DNA of 37,602 bases from Streptococcus sp. HSISM1. GTDB taxonomy: Bacteria; Bacillota; Bacilli; Lactobacillales; Streptococcaceae. The first letter of the stretch is position 1; each line of letters opens with the position of its first letter. Made by a program: the position numbers and the translations under genes. Below, piece after piece: positions 8,200-16,866 of this stretch. A model generated the notes under the pieces. It was not told the DNA's origin and made no database searches. It was given only the letters and a program-made list of their open reading frames with translations. The stretch covers positions 950,960 through 988,561 of the forward strand of contig NZ_CM002128.1 of the NCBI RefSeq assembly GCF_000448565.1, read 5' to 3'.

Positions 8200-8216
8200 T
8201 ATAGTATTAGACTATA
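8200..8216. promoter_or_regulatory. MET-box-like site 2 (candidate MtaR/MetR operator)
   Basis: TATAGTATTAGACTATA is a 17-base palindrome-like site (arms TATAGT and ACTATA perfect) that fits the MET box except at the centre. It starts 34 bases upstream of site 1, where a LysR-type activator would bind relative to the metA promoter, and it abuts the apt stop codon. Confidence 0.7.
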
Positions 8217-8729
8217 TTAGTAATGCATCAAGACTTTGTAGTCGTAATCGCCGATCGCTTCGCGACCTTTCAAATCATCCAACTCGATCAAGAAGGCACA
8301 CCCTGCAACGACCCCACCGAGTTTTTCGATCATTTCGATGGTTGCTTTCACCGTACCACCAGTCGCTAAGAGGTCATCAACGATGAGGACGCGTTGACCT
8401 GGTTTGATGGCATCTGCGTGCATGCAGAGGGTATCCACACCGTATTCTTTTTCGTAGTCAGCAGAGATGACTTCACGTGGCAATTTACCAGGCTTACGAA
8501 CAGGCGCAAATCCAATTCCCAACTCAAAAGCGACCGGACATCCAACGATGAACCCACGCGCTTCAGGACCAACTATCATGTCGATTTTCTTATCTGTCGC
8601 GTATTGAACGATTTCACGAATCGCATAACTATAAGCATTGCCATCTGCCATCAAAGGGCTGATATCACGGAAGGTAATTCCTTCTTGTGGATAGTTTTCA
8701 ATGCTTGCAATGTAATCTTTTAAATTCAT
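8217..8729 (-). CDS. apt: Adenine phosphoribosyltransferase
   Basis: A 170-residue type I phosphoribosyltransferase that makes AMP from adenine and PRPP. The PRPP-binding motif [13 protein letters not shown] sits at residues 114-126. The family signature GPEARGF (about 54-60) and the adenine-site region FRDISPL near the N-terminus are both present. Length is normal. The ATG at 8729 follows a GAAAG-type site, and an extended -10 promoter lies about 40 bases upstream. It is the gene after recJ and a small membrane protein on the same strand, but a terminator at 8835-8869 separates it from them. Confidence 0.95.
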   Translation of the reverse strand: MNLKDYIASIENYPQEGITFRDISPLMADGNAYSYAIREIVQYATDKKIDMIVGPEARGFIVGCPVAFELGIGFAPVRKPGKLPREVISADYEKEYGVDTLCMHADAIKPGQRVLIVDDLLATGGTVKATIEMIEKLGGVVAGCAFLIELDDLKGREAIGDYDYKVLMHY

Positions 8730-8765
8730 GGTTAACTTTCTTTCATAAAAAATTTTTTACATTCC

Positions 8766-8774
8766 ATTATATCA
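8766..8774 (-). promoter_or_regulatory. Extended -10 promoter of apt
   Basis: Minus strand TGATATAAT: a perfect -10 with TGn extension and no strong -35. The same nine bases head the recJ and rexB promoters in this window. Confidence 0.7.
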
Positions 8775-8834
8775 TGAATTCCACTAACTTGCATCATTTT
8801 TTGCCAAATCATTTTCCCAAGCTCCCGCGTCAAA

Positions 8835-8869
8835 AGCAAAAATCCCACATTCAAAAAAGATGTGGGATT
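8835..8869 (-). terminator. Terminator after the recJ-linked small gene
   Basis: Minus strand: AATCCCACAT and ATGTGGGATT form a 10-bp stem with a 9-base loop, followed by a T-rich tract (TTTTGCTTTT). It ends the transcript of the minus-strand gene that stops at 8888. Confidence 0.8.
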
Positions 8870-8887
8870 GGGTTCGAAAAAAATCTC

Positions 8888-9483
8888 TTACTTCTCTTCT
8901 AACAATTCATTGTACTGGATTTTCATATCACCTAAGTTTTTCAGGGAATATCGGGAGCTTCCATTTTTGAACCAGGTGCCAAGAATGTATTGTTCGGCGA
9001 CCTTCTTACTTTGTATTTTCAACCAAGCACGGTCTTTGCCGTAGGTGGCAAGCTGCTCAAGGAGTTGCTGGTCTTTGTAGCTTGTCTCATTGATTGTCAG
9101 ATAGAGGTCACTTTGGTAAAAAATCTTTTTAGAAGCCTTATATTCAAATATCAGATTAACTGAGGTACTTTCATCTAATTTGTATTTGTACAGATAGAAC
9201 CAATCTGCAGTCCCTCTAAACATAGTAACAGCTAGATGCTCCTTTCCACCAACGATTTTATCAGAATAGGGAAAAGTCTGAAATCCTTCATCTTCCTTAC
9301 AAGGAGCTTCACTTCCGATTGTTTGAGTGTAGGACTTGACAATCATATTTCTCATCATTCCACCATTTTCAGAGTAAACGATCTCTTCCATGGGGTTTTT
9401 GAGACTCAGGTAGATTCCCAACCAATAAAGAGCAACAAGCAGGAAGGGGCTGAGCCAGAGGAATTTTTTTAGGTGTTTTTCAT
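8888..9483 (-). pseudogene. Small membrane-anchored protein of unknown function, single-base frameshift near its start
   Basis: The open frame holds 177 residues from a TTG at 9421, but the natural start is the ATG at 9481-9483, which overlaps the recJ stop (ATGA). From that ATG the frame closes after four codons (MKNT). Adding one A to the A5 run (9476-9480) gives a 198-residue protein starting MKKHLKKFLWLSPFLL, a typical basic-plus-hydrophobic signal anchor, followed by an extracellular region. The body is polar, with many Tyr/Lys/Ser and no motif I recognise. It is probably translationally coupled to recJ and ends at a good terminator. Whether the missing base is real or an assembly error is open; four other genes in the window show the same defect. 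Confidence 0.7.
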
Positions 9484-11705
9484 GAGGCCTGTCCTGTCAG
9501 ATAGTCGTAGATTTCACGAACCGTTCCAAGGGCCATCAACTCCTGCTCTTTCACCGTTTGTTTGAGGTTTTGGTAGACGCTGCTTTCTGCGATTTCCCGT
9601 TTTTCTGCTTCTTTATTAACCTTCATGATGCCATTTTCAATGGTCACGAAGCCCAACTCTTGGAAGATCTGGATCATTTTGACCAAGAGGATCTGCTGGA
9701 TCTTGAGATAGGCCGCTAGGTCTTTGAGTTTGTAGCGGACATCAAACTCTGGGTACTGATAGATGGTTTTATAGAGTTTGGCATACTGGTCCCTGCTACC
9801 GTAGCCTGTCAGATAGTAGGCTTTGGCGATTTCATTTTTGAAATACACAGCTTGGAAATCATACTCTTGAAAGATGTGACGCAGTTGCTCTATATCCTCA
9901 GGGATATTTCCAACCACTACAGCATTTGCTCCTGCTAGATCAGGCAGTTCTTTGGTAAAATCAAGTACAGGAACACCTGCGGGGAGGCTGGCATTTTTGG
10001 AGCGGATATTAAAGAGCTGGACGCCGTCCACACGCGCATCGACCAGCAAGAGCTGAAGTGTCGTTTGGCCATTCCATTGGTTTACCGACAATTGAACGGC
10101 TAGCTCTAAGTCTTGCGCCTGGGCAAACTCTGCCTCTAAGCTTCCCAAGCCAAAGGCAACCACCTCAAAGGTCGCATCTTCCTGAGAAATTTTGAGTTTC
10201 AAGTGAGTATTGCCAGCTCCCATTGAGCGCGCCCCTTCTACCTTGAAATTACGAACCAGAAAGACGGGCTTTTTATTGTCCATGCCAAAAGGACTCAAGC
10301 GCTCAAAGCTTTTCAGAGTCTCAAGCGTTAGTTCAGTTAAATGCAGTTCCTCATCGATGGCTAAGCTGGACTTGCTACTGAGATCAATCTCTTGCTCTGC
10401 AATGTAATCCGTAAGAGCCTGAGATAGGGCAGGAAGTTGGTCCACTTCGAGCGTCATCCCTGCTGCACCGGCATGTCCTCCAAAGGCGACAAAGAGCGTC
10501 CGGTGAGGATCGAGGGCCTCAAAAATATTGACCGACTCAGGACTTCGAGCGCTTCCTTTAGCCCGCCCATCTTCGATGCTTAAAACAACAACTGGCTGAT
10601 GAAGCTCTTCCAATAGACGGCCGGCGACAATACCAAGGACCCCTGGATTCCAGCCTTCTTTTGCCAAGACCTGGGCGGACAAGCTTGGGTCGACCATGGT
10701 TTTGGCTTCATCGTAGATGCTTTGGACAATCTCTTTTCGTTCTTCATTCTTCTGATGAATCATGAGGGCAATCTCGTGCGCCTCTTCATCGTCAAATCCT
10801 GTCAGGAGTTCAATGGCCGGATTGGGATCATCGAGGCGGCCAAGGGCATTGAGACGAGGAGCAATCTGAAAACCAACCGTTTCTTCATTGACATCCTCCG
10901 GACGAATCCCTGCGATCTCCAAGAGCTCCTGCAAACCCATGCGCTGGGTATGTTGGAGAACACCCAGACCGTATTTGACCAGGATCCGATTCTCATCTGT
11001 CAGGCTGACCATGTCAGCAATGGTCCCAATGGCTACCAGGTCTAAGAGATCGACTGGTACTTCCTCTAGGAGGGCACAGGCCAACTTAAAAGCCACACCA
11101 CATCCTGCTAGATAATGGAAGGGATAATCCGCATCTGGATGCTCCGGATGGATGATCGCATAAGCATCGGGCAAAACCTCTGGCATCGAGTGATGGTCCG
11201 TCACGATAACATCGACTCCCATCGCTTGAGCCATGGCAATGGCTTGATTACCGGCGACCCCATTGTCCACTGTAACAATCAGGGAAATGCCTTGCTGCTC
11301 GATAAAGTACTTGTAGACACTCTCATTGGGACCATAGCCGTCTGTGAAGCGGTTGGGGAGGTAGACTTGCACCTCTGCCCCCATCTGCTCCAAGGTTTCC
11401 TTCATAATAGAGGCCGAAGTCATCCCGTCCGCGTCATAGTCTCCGTAGATCAGGATCTGCTCATAATCTTCAATGGCCCGTCGGATGCGCTCCACTGCTT
11501 TCTCCATATCGTGGAGCAAATAAGGGTCGTGTAGCTTCTCCAGTTTGGGTTCTAAAAAGTCTTCTAAATCCTCTTTGGTCTGAATGCCACGCTCATACAG
11601 CAAGGTTGCTACGGACGCTTCCAGGCCTGCTTTTTTAGCAAGGGCTAAAAAGGCCTCATCTGCACTTGGCGAAGCTAACTGCCAATCGTATTTTGAAGTG
11701 ATCAT
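9480..11705 (-). CDS. recJ: Single-stranded-DNA-specific 5'-3' exonuclease RecJ
   Basis: A 741-residue RecJ of the DHH phosphoesterase superfamily, active in recombination and mismatch or base-excision repair. Motifs in order: YGDYDADG (residues 87-94), VTVDNGV with D147, DHH at 170-172, GCGVAFKL after residue 200, the DHHA1 motif FGGHAGAAGMTLE near residue 407, then an OB-fold region and the C-terminal extension typical of Firmicutes RecJ. The ATG at 11705 lies 12 bases after GAGGAG, slightly long. Its stop overlaps the start of the downstream small membrane-protein gene. Confidence 0.95.
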   Translation of the reverse strand: MITSKYDWQLASPSADEAFLALAKKAGLEASVATLLYERGIQTKEDLEDFLEPKLEKLHDPYLLHDMEKAVERIRRAIEDYEQILIYGDYDADGMTSASIMKETLEQMGAEVQVYLPNRFTDGYGPNESVYKYFIEQQGISLIVTVDNGVAGNQAIAMAQAMGVDVIVTDHHSMPEVLPDAYAIIHPEHPDADYPFHYLAGCGVAFKLACALLEEVPVDLLDLVAIGTIADMVSLTDENRILVKYGLGVLQHTQRMGLQELLEIAGIRPEDVNEETVGFQIAPRLNALGRLDDPNPAIELLTGFDDEEAHEIALMIHQKNEERKEIVQSIYDEAKTMVDPSLSAQVLAKEGWNPGVLGIVAGRLLEELHQPVVVLSIEDGRAKGSARSPESVNIFEALDPHRTLFVAFGGHAGAAGMTLEVDQLPALSQALTDYIAEQEIDLSSKSSLAIDEELHLTELTLETLKSFERLSPFGMDNKKPVFLVRNFKVEGARSMGAGNTHLKLKISQEDATFEVVAFGLGSLEAEFAQAQDLELAVQLSVNQWNGQTTLQLLLVDARVDGVQLFNIRSKNASLPAGVPVLDFTKELPDLAGANAVVVGNIPEDIEQLRHIFQEYDFQAVYFKNEIAKAYYLTGYGSRDQYAKLYKTIYQYPEFDVRYKLKDLAAYLKIQQILLVKMIQIFQELGFVTIENGIMKVNKEAEKREIAESSVYQNLKQTVKEQELMALGTVREIYDYLTGQAS

Positions 11706-11739
11706 CTAGCTTTTGGTCTCCTCTTTTTCTTATCTGAAT

Positions 11740-11748
11740 ATTATATCA
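11740..11748 (-). promoter_or_regulatory. Extended -10 promoter of recJ
   Basis: Minus strand TGATATAAT about 35 bases before the recJ start codon; no clear -35. Confidence 0.65.
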
Positions 11749-11833
11749 TGAAAGGCGAAAATGGCGGGAAATAAAGGGTCGAGCTGTACAAAAATCAAAA
11801 TCAACATTTTTCGTTATTTTTGTTGCATTTAAC

Positions 11834-11861
11834 TTGACTTATCATACTAAAAGAATATAAT
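11834..11861 (+). promoter_or_regulatory. Sigma-A promoter of the surface adhesin gene
   Basis: TTGACT (11834-11839), a 16-base spacer, then TATAAT (11856-11861). If used, it gives an unusually long untranslated leader of about 335 bases. Confidence 0.65.
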
Positions 11862-12035
11862 AATGATGATAATAATCTTTTAAATATGCAATGGGATGAT
11901 TATTCTGTTAAAATTTGTAATGTTTATTATCATATTACATTATAAGGCATGGTATCTCTTCTGTTTTTATTTCTACTAACTGTTGTTAGAAACCTAATGA
12001 ACCTCTATTTGGACTGGCTATAACCAAATACAGTA

Positions 12036-12069
12036 GTTTCGTACCTTTTTCACAGCAACGGTACGAAAC
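12036..12069 (+). promoter_or_regulatory. Inverted repeat in the adhesin leader
   Basis: GTTTCGTACC and GGTACGAAAC form a perfect 10-bp inverted repeat around a 14-base T- and A-rich centre. No T-run follows, so it is not an ordinary terminator. It could be a protein operator or an RNA hairpin that affects expression of the adhesin. Confidence 0.5.
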
Positions 12070-12203
12070 CATTTCTCTACCAACATTTTAAAAAAAGCAA
12101 CTGGTTCCAAGGAGCAAAAATCAGAAGCTTTTTAGTTTTAGGATATATCACTATATAGAAAAAATACCGAAAAGATCGTGCAAAAGAAAGGAAATGAGGC
12201 CAA

Positions 12204-15200
12204 TTGAAATCTCTTTATAAAAAGATAGTTGCATTTGTAGCTATCATCGGTGTGGTAGCCTTAGGCTTGTCTGTCATCAAACCCGTCAGCGCCGCCACTG
12301 TAACACCTACTGTCACCAATTTAAAGGCCCAAGCAAGTGGACAAAAGGTTACCTTTTCATTTGACTGGGATTTAACTGGTAAATCAGTTAAAGACGGTGA
12401 TACATTTACTATTGACGCTCCAGAAGGTGTTAATATCACTGAAATTGCAACTCAATCACTCCAAGCAAATGGAGCTGAAGTCGCAACCATTTCGATGACA
12501 AACAAAAAGATTACTTTCACCTTTAAAAAAGCAATCGAATCCATGAACCAAAACGTTAAGGGTGGTTTCTCATACAAAGCAGAATGGGATAGCACACCAG
12601 GAAATCCTGGCAACAAAACTGCCACTTCTAAGGTTGGTTCCGAATCCGTTGTCATCACACGTCCTGATGGTCCTGGCGTATTTGAATCAGTTTTAAATAA
12701 ATACAACCTTACAGGTGACTATGTAGCTAAGACATTCAAATTAGATGTATCTGAAAACTATGCTTGGATGAATGTTGGAGATGACTACTATCTAACAAAA
12801 TGGTTCATCCGTATCAACGGGGATGGTAAGAAACAAGCCATCACAAACCCTGTTGTGTCAGATAAAATCCAAGCTCCAGCAGTCGATTACTCAAAAATCA
12901 CTTTTGCTCCTGCTGCAAACCACGCTGCAAATGAATTCTTTGTGGGAACTTACTTGAAACCTTCCTTTACTTTGAGAAAAGGTGGACAAGTGGTTGCTTC
13001 TGGTTGGGACTTCTGGAAACATGTGAAATTCGATGCGGACGGCAATGGATTTACTGTGAATTTATCAGATGTCAGTGATGTCTTTAAAACAGCATCTAGC
13101 GATGAATTGATCGTTGAATACCAAACATTAATTCCTAAGACAACCATCCGTGTTGATAACAACGCAACATTGACAGCTGATGAAATCACAACACCTCAAA
13201 CTGACCCAGCATTCTGGAACAACACTGAATTGAAATTCTGGGTGAGCGGTGACAAAACTATCACTGTTCAAAAAGAATGGGTTGGTGATGAGGAAGTTGA
13301 CCGTAAAGATATTACGGTTCAATTATTGGCCAATGGTCAAAAATTAGATGGAATGACTAAGACCTTGACAAAGGCTTCTGGTTGGACTGCTGAATTTTCT
13401 AAATTACCAGGGATTAAAGACGGACAACCGATTGTTTATTCAGTAGAAGAAACGAATACACCTGATGGTTATACTTCAAAAGTTGAACCAATCAATGAGT
13501 CGAATGTTATCAAAGTTGTAAACACTTCAAACAAACCAAAAGTTACTGAAACTACTGCAAATCTTGTTGTAAAAAAAGCTTTCGAAGTAGCCGGTGATCA
13601 GGAACATACAAAACTTCCGATTACAGAAGGTCAATTCGAATTTGTCTTGAAAGACGAAAACAAAAAAGTAGTCGAAACTGCCAAGAACCAAGCAGACGGC
13701 ACTGTTAACTTTAAGTCACTGACTTTCAATAAAGAAGGTACTCATACTTATACCATCACTGAAAACAAGGGTACGGATGCTAATGTCAACTATAGTACAC
13801 AAAGCATCACGGCTACTGTCGATGTGAAGAAAACTGACGACAAACTGGTCGCTACTGTCACTTACTCAGGTGGAGATGGTGAACAAAAAAATACGATCAC
13901 CAATACTCAAAACAAACCAAAAGTTTCAAATGCTAAGGTGACCTTAAACCTTAAAAAAGCATTTGAAGGTGGGGAACTCAAGGGCGATGACTTTGAATTT
14001 GTTGCAAAAGATGCAAACGATCAAGTTGTTGGTACAGCTAAGAACCAAAAAAATGGTTCGATTACTTTTGATAACATCACTGTAGACAAAGCAGGTACAT
14101 TCAAATATACCATCACTGAAACAAAAGGTACGGACAAAACCATTACCTACAGTGATAAAACTATCACGGCTACCGTTGTAGTGGTTGAAAAAGACAATGC
14201 CTTGGTTGTAGAACAAACCAGCTACTCTGATGGTCAAACTGACACAGATACGTTTACCAACAAAAAAGAAGTTCCTAAAACAGAAAGTACAAAAGCTACT
14301 CTTCAAGTGAAAAAACTTCTTAAAGAAGGTGAAACAACCTTACCGTTGACAGACGATCAATTTGAATTTGTCTTGAAAGAAGGAAACAATACCCTTGAAA
14401 CTGCCAAGAACAAGGCAAATGGTACTGTAACCTTTAAGGAACTTTCTTATACTGCAGAAGGAACCCACACCTACACCATTACCGAAAATAAAGGTACGGA
14501 TGCTTCTATCAACTATAGCACACAAAGCATCACGGCTACTGTTGAGGTGAAGAAAGTAAACGACAAACTCGTCGCTACTGTCACTTACTCAGGTGGAGAT
14601 ACTGAGAAAGGTGATACGTTTACAAATACGAAAACACCTCCGACACCTCCAACGCCTGTTCCTCCAACAGTGAAACCAACGTCAGCTCAATTCAAAGCTA
14701 AAAAAGTATTGGCGATCAATGGTTCAAGCGATCGTACATTGAAAGCGAATGAGTATACTTTCCTTCTCAAGGATCAAAATGGTACGCTCGTTGATACTAA
14801 GACAAATGGTGAGAATGGTGATATTCTCTTCGATCCAGTAAGCTTTAATGAAGCTGGTACGTTCACCTACACAATTGTTGAACAAAAACCAGCTACACCA
14901 GAATCAGCGATCACTTATGATGAATCTGTTCATACTGTAACAGTGACTGTCACAAAGGATGCAACTGGACAATTGAATGCGGATGTGCAATACGACGGTA
15001 AGAAAGATACTCCTACTTTTACCAACACGTATACACCTCCGACACCTCCAACTCCAAGTGAAAAACAAATTACCACAAGCAAGATTTTAGAAGGTCGTGA
15101 CCTTCAAGGTGGTGAATTTAGCTTTAACCTCTTGGACGAAAATGGAACTGTTCTTCAAACAAAACAAAATGCTGCTGATGGCACGGTGACATTTGATGCG

Positions 15201-16013
15201 ATCGCCTACACGGAAGCGATGATTGGTACTCATAAATATACCATTAAAGAAGTCGTACCAGCTGATCAGGCAAATATCCAATATGACGAAGGTCAAGTGG
15301 ATGTCACAGTTACCGTCACAAAAGATGAAGCGGCAAACTCTATCCAAGCAGTTGTTTCATACGGTGCGAAGAAAACCTTTATCAATAAGGTCATCCCACC
15401 AACTCCACCAACAGTGAATAATCCTGAATTGAAACTTTATACCCTTAAGGTTCGTAAAGTGGATGAAAAGGGTGATTACCTTGCCGGTGCAGTATTTGGA
15501 CTCTTTGAAGCAGATGGTGTCACACCTGTTGCAAACCCATATGGACAAGGCCAAGCGCAAGCGATTTCTGGACAAGATGGACTTGCAAGCTTTGTTGGAT
15601 TTGAAGCTAAAGAGTATGTCATCAAAGAGCTCTCTGCTCCTAGTGGTTATCAACTTTCAGATACAGCCATCAAGGTTTCTGCAAGTGACTTTGCTTCAGC
15701 TACAAACCTTGTCGTTGATAAAGGAAACGTGGTGAATAAACTTCTTCCACCTCCACCATCAACAGATATTCCAAATATACCAACACCAAGTAATAGCAAA
15801 CCTAAAACTCCATCACCAAATGGAGATAAGCCTAAGCCTAGTGACAAACCTAAATCTAGTGAAACTCCTAAATCTAGTGACAAGCCTAAAGAAAGTAAAC
15901 GATCCCTTCCTTCAACAGGAACGGAAGATCATTTAGGACTTCTTGTAACTGGTTTGACATTCATCGCTACAGCTATTGCTTCTATGACACTTAAGAAGAA
16001 GGAAGACTTCTAA
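12204..16013 (+). CDS. LPSTG-anchored surface adhesin with tandem pilin-type isopeptide domains
   Basis: A 1269-residue cell-wall protein. In order: signal peptide (about residues 1-30, cleavage after VSA); an Ig-like N-terminal adhesin region of the Cna/SdrG type (about 31-345); a Cna-B domain (about 352-445, VQKEWVGD ... YSVEETNTPDGY); five streptococcal pilin isopeptide-linkage (Spy0128/FctA-like) repeats at about 448, 573, 690, 823 and 950; a second Cna-B domain (about 1074-1177, LKVRKVDEKG ... YVIKELSAPSGY); a Pro/Lys/Ser wall-spanning region; and LPSTG at 1235-1239 with membrane segment and basic tail for sortase A. Strand-A Lys, TITE Glu and C-terminal Asn (FTNT) predict intramolecular isopeptide bonds. 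No pilus sortase or second pilin is nearby, so it probably acts as a single anchored fibre; the ligand is unknown. The start is TTG, since the nearby ATG at 12194 is out of frame. Confidence 0.93.
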   Translation: MKSLYKKIVAFVAIIGVVALGLSVIKPVSAATVTPTVTNLKAQASGQKVTFSFDWDLTGKSVKDGDTFTIDAPEGVNITEIATQSLQANGAEVATISMTNKKITFTFKKAIESMNQNVKGGFSYKAEWDSTPGNPGNKTATSKVGSESVVITRPDGPGVFESVLNKYNLTGDYVAKTFKLDVSENYAWMNVGDDYYLTKWFIRINGDGKKQAITNPVVSDKIQAPAVDYSKITFAPAANHAANEFFVGTYLKPSFTLRKGGQVVASGWDFWKHVKFDADGNGFTVNLSDVSDVFKTASSDELIVEYQTLIPKTTIRVDNNATLTADEITTPQTDPAFWNNTELKFWVSGDKTITVQKEWVGDEEVDRKDITVQLLANGQKLDGMTKTLTKASGWTAEFSKLPGIKDGQPIVYSVEETNTPDGYTSKVEPINESNVIKVVNTSNKPKVTETTANLVVKKAFEVAGDQEHTKLPITEGQFEFVLKDENKKVVETAKNQADGTVNFKSLTFNKEGTHTYTITENKGTDANVNYSTQSITATVDVKKTDDKLVATVTYSGGDGEQKNTITNTQNKPKVSNAKVTLNLKKAFEGGELKGDDFEFVAKDANDQVVGTAKNQKNGSITFDNITVDKAGTFKYTITETKGTDKTITYSDKTITATVVVVEKDNALVVEQTSYSDGQTDTDTFTNKKEVPKTESTKATLQVKKLLKEGETTLPLTDDQFEFVLKEGNNTLETAKNKANGTVTFKELSYTAEGTHTYTITENKGTDASINYSTQSITATVEVKKVNDKLVATVTYSGGDTEKGDTFTNTKTPPTPPTPVPPTVKPTSAQFKAKKVLAINGSSDRTLKANEYTFLLKDQNGTLVDTKTNGENGDILFDPVSFNEAGTFTYTIVEQKPATPESAITYDESVHTVTVTVTKDATGQLNADVQYDGKKDTPTFTNTYTPPTPPTPSEKQITTSKILEGRDLQGGEFSFNLLDENGTVLQTKQNAADGTVTFDAIAYTEAMIGTHKYTIKEVVPADQANIQYDEGQVDVTVTVTKDEAANSIQAVVSYGAKKTFINKVIPPTPPTVNNPELKLYTLKVRKVDEKGDYLAGAVFGLFEADGVTPVANPYGQGQAQAISGQDGLASFVGFEAKEYVIKELSAPSGYQLSDTAIKVSASDFASATNLVVDKGNVVNKLLPPPPSTDIPNIPTPSNSKPKTPSPNGDKPKPSDKPKSSETPKSSDKPKESKRSLPSTGTEDHLGLLVTGLTFIATAIASMTLKKKEDF
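13545..15390 (+). repeat. Five tandem pilin-domain repeats within the adhesin gene
   Basis: Units of about 350-390 bases start near 13545, 13920, 14275, 14670 and 15054. Units 1 and 3 are strikingly alike at DNA level in their second halves, for example around 13801-13880 and 14521-14600, including identical GGTACGGATGCT and ACACAAAGCATCACGGCTACTG blocks split by few changes. This points to recent duplication or gene conversion and makes the gene prone to length change and to short-read assembly collapse. Confidence 0.8.
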
Positions 16014-16021
16014 GCAACATG

Positions 16022-16053
16022 AAAGATCTAGTCAAACACGACTAGATCTTTTT
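16022..16053 (+). terminator. Terminator of the adhesin gene
   Basis: A 12-bp perfect stem AAAGATCTAGTC/GACTAGATCTTT (16022-16033 and 16040-16051) with a 6-base loop and a T-run. The A-rich left arm may also work for the convergent minus-strand gene ending at 16069. Confidence 0.9.
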
Positions 16054-16068
16054 CTTGTATTCGGTTAC

Positions 16069-16832
16069 TCAATTCTGAATATTTTGATCTTCATAAAAAA
16101 CAACTTTCCCATCTTTAACCTTGAATGAGTAACTGATGGAATCAGCATAACTGCCTTTGGAATAGTAGAAATCATAGGCACCATCCGGTAGTTTGCTAGC
16201 GTCTAATCTTTTTGCAGCTGCTTTTAAGTCTTTTTCCTTAACGGATACACCATCCTTTATATAAATGGTCATAGTGATTAATTCTTGATCGATTAAGGTT
16301 TGAAAAGGGATTTGATAGTAACCAGCAAAGTCCTTTTTCCCTTCTTTGAGATTTTGACTTGCGATACTATCTAGAATTTGCTCCTTCTCATCACGGTTGG
16401 AGTTAGATAAAAACCAAAGAAATTAATAGGAAGACCTAGAGATTGCTTCTTTAATTGACTCTCAATTTCCTTCTCCTTCTTTTGGACAGATTGCTGCTTC
16501 AAGTACGCTTCCTTATACTCTGGAAAATGGTCGCTAGTTGTATCTGTCCAATCATTATGAAACACCGTATCCGTTTCTAATGTCACTGTTTGTCCATCAT
16601 AGGTTTTCTCAGAGTAGGTATAAGACACATGATAAGTTGGGATTTCCAAAGCAGTCCAATCCAGTTTGTTTATGGCCACATCCCCATGCAGACCAACCTT
16701 AGCAAGCTCACTGCTGACTACTTCCTTCGCCTTTTTATAATCACTCGGTTTCATGATCTTACAACTGGAAAGAAACAGGCAACATAGAATAAGTGGAATT
16801 CCTGCGAATAGTTTGAAATAGTTGAGCTTCAT
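16069..16832 (-). pseudogene. Lipoprotein of unknown function, split by a single-base frameshift
   Basis: The first part (16371-16832, 153 residues) starts MKLNYFKLFAGIP and has a signal peptide with lipobox LSSC, lipidated Cys at residue 24. The second part is the 67-residue frame ending at 16069. Adding one T (coding strand) to the T5 run at 16409-16413 joins them into a 254-residue lipoprotein: the junction becomes FGFLSNSNRDEKEQILDSI, and the frame stays open to the stop at 16069, ending with a YSFKVKDGKVVFYED-type segment. The body contains a charged coiled segment (about residues 115-135). I do not recognise the family. It sits downstream of another surface protein on the same strand, 34 bases away, probably in one operon. 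Confidence 0.7.
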
Positions 16833-16866
16833 AGCCTGACCTCCTTGTTAAATCCGACCTAATCGA

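Larger units (their letters stand above)
11706..12203. other. Intergenic region between recJ and the surface adhesin gene
   Basis: 498 AT-rich bases without a convincing gene. It holds the recJ promoter on the minus strand (11740-11748), a good plus-strand promoter (11834-11861) and a leader of more than 330 bases before the adhesin start codon. The leader contains an inverted repeat TGTAAT/ATTACA (11916-11921 and 11934-11939) and a 10-bp perfect inverted repeat (12036-12069). The ribosome binding site for the adhesin is AGGAAATGAGG just before its TTG start at 12204. Confidence 0.6.

Noticed and set aside
13545-15390. Regular repeats that might be a CRISPR or satellite array
   Set aside because: Units are about 350-390 bases, in frame, and encode Ig-like pilin domains.
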